A stretch of 36,445 nucleotides of DNA from Pseudomarimonas arenosa. Lineage in GTDB: Bacteria; Pseudomonadota; Gammaproteobacteria; Xanthomonadales; Xanthomonadaceae. Positions 35,804 through 36,445 of the stretch are shown here, piece after piece. The translations under genes were made by a program, and so were the position numbers. The stretch spans positions 1 through 36,445 of the forward strand of contig NZ_JACYTR010000048.1 of NCBI RefSeq assembly GCF_014841215.1, given 5' to 3'. Within the stretch, counting starts at the first letter, position 1. The number at the start of each line of letters is the position of its first letter. The notes under the pieces were generated by a model. It had not been told where the DNA came from. It worked only from the letters and a program-made list of their open reading frames with translations, and ran no database searches.

Positions 35804-36445
35804 GCTTCACCCCCGCATGAGTTGCGAGATCCGAGGCGAACTTTCCTCGATCAGGACGACAGTAGCGCAAGTATCCATCTCGAACAAATCAATGCGCCAA
35901 CTCATGAGCATTCCATGTGAACACCCGCGTTGTGGCATTGCCACTTGCCGTCACGCTGATGGCTGCCGCGCTCTCCTTGCGTCTTGCCATCCGCAAGCAT
36001 CAACGCCCCGGGGCGCCAGGCTCTTCCTGGTTATGGCAGGGAAACATCATGTTAGCCCGGATGTTTCATGAGGGGGCGCGGATGATCACTGAGGACTTTG
36101 CGTCGAGTGCAAGGCGCGACGAGCCCAAGTGGTGGGCCCACTTGAACGCGGCAATCGGCGCAAAGGACCTCAGGGCGAATGCCCTGCGTAGCCGCGCAGC
36201 GGCCGAATGAGGGCCGTGCCAGCGCCGAAAGATCGCGAACACTCTGTTATCTCAGCACCATCGGTCGAAACTCTCGCCCCGCTTGGAATTGCCGGATCTT
36301 TCGGCGCGACCTCATGAAATATGCCTCTATCGAATTCCAAGTGGGTAACTGAGAATTTTGGTCTGACGCCGACAGCCTCCGTTTTGTCGAGCGCAGGCTG
36401 ATTTCGGAGAGTGAGACCCATGCACGACAAGTTGTTCGAAGCTGC
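35804..36445. other. Right-hand end region without a convincing gene
   Basis: Apart from the repeat at 36052-36144, nothing here is supported as a gene. A plus-strand frame 35917-36210 begins with a hydrophobic, signal-like stretch (MNTRVVALPLAVTLMAAALS) and then runs into the repeat. It might be a truncated exported protein fused by chance to the repeat. A cctcatgaaatatgcc motif at 36310-36325 resembles the outer end of the repeat. Confidence 0.5.
36052..36144 (+). repeat. 93-bp repeat, right copy (inverted partner of 31-123)
   Basis: It matches the left copy with two mismatches. It runs from ttagcccggatg to the hairpin-forming CAAGTGG-tgggc-CCACTTG. Past it come an AGGGC-GAAT-GCCCT hairpin (36172-36185), then gcgtagc and a GCCGC-GCA-GCGGC hairpin (36191-36203). 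The same hairpin-then-gcgtagc layout occurs beside the left copy with a different stem sequence. The repeat is readable from ATG 36082 (starts MITEDFASSARRDEPKWWAH) to a stop at 36210. Confidence 0.85.

Noticed and set aside
35917-36210. Plus-strand small exported protein
   Set aside because: The frame runs straight into the 93-bp repeat, so its second half is repeat-derived; there is no clear ribosome site. Kept only as a possibility in the region entry.

Overview
The window reads as chromosomal DNA of a high-GC (mid-60s % by eye) Gammaproteobacterium. The order folC, SPOR protein, cvpA, purF, the ccoNOQP/ccoGHIS cluster with an FNR/Anr box, the TonB-dependent receptor and the exosortase-type sorting tail together suggest the Xanthomonadales/Lysobacterales. 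That placement is inferred from gene content; no rRNA or tRNA gene is present to confirm it.

Layout: 31-123 is one copy of a 93-bp repeat whose inverted partner lies at 36052-36144. 218-4787 (+) carries folC, a dedD-like double-SPOR protein, cvpA and purF, the classical de novo purine/folate neighbourhood. It continues through a ferritin-like DUF455 protein into a membrane protein of unknown function and a multi-spanning GT-C-like membrane protein (4814-8204), the last three with 4-base start/stop overlaps. Convergent to these is a GT2 / DUF2304 / GT4 operon (10488 down to 8174, -), so about 5 kb here concerns surface glycan assembly. 10579-13221 (+) is a three-gene secreted-protein cluster: a dockerin-bearing protein, a small exported protein, and a larger relative of the latter with an exosortase-type C-terminal anchor. 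I think this is the most interesting part of the window.

13419-14375 is a proline iminopeptidase. 14485-17082 (-) is a TonB-dependent receptor. 26368 down to 17494 (-) is a tightly coupled cbb3 oxidase operon: ccoN, ccoO, ccoQ, ccoP, an uncharacterised two-helix protein, ccoG, ccoH, ccoI, ccoS and a TauE/SafE-DsbD_2-like protein. It is headed by a near-perfect FNR/Anr site. purA (26705-27997) diverges from it.

The right-hand 8 kb is accessory. It holds a small hydrophilic protein, an XRE/MmyB-type regulator facing two small membrane proteins across a perfect 17-bp palindrome, a transmembrane Ser/Thr kinase with a C-terminal FGE-sulfatase-like domain, a MarR-GNAT fusion regulator, and a lower-GC gene for a large exported protein of unknown function. 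How the parts may connect is partly inference: the glycosyltransferases and the exosortase-tailed protein fit a surface-display theme, and the cco operon is a complete low-oxygen respiratory module carrying its own copper delivery and assembly genes.
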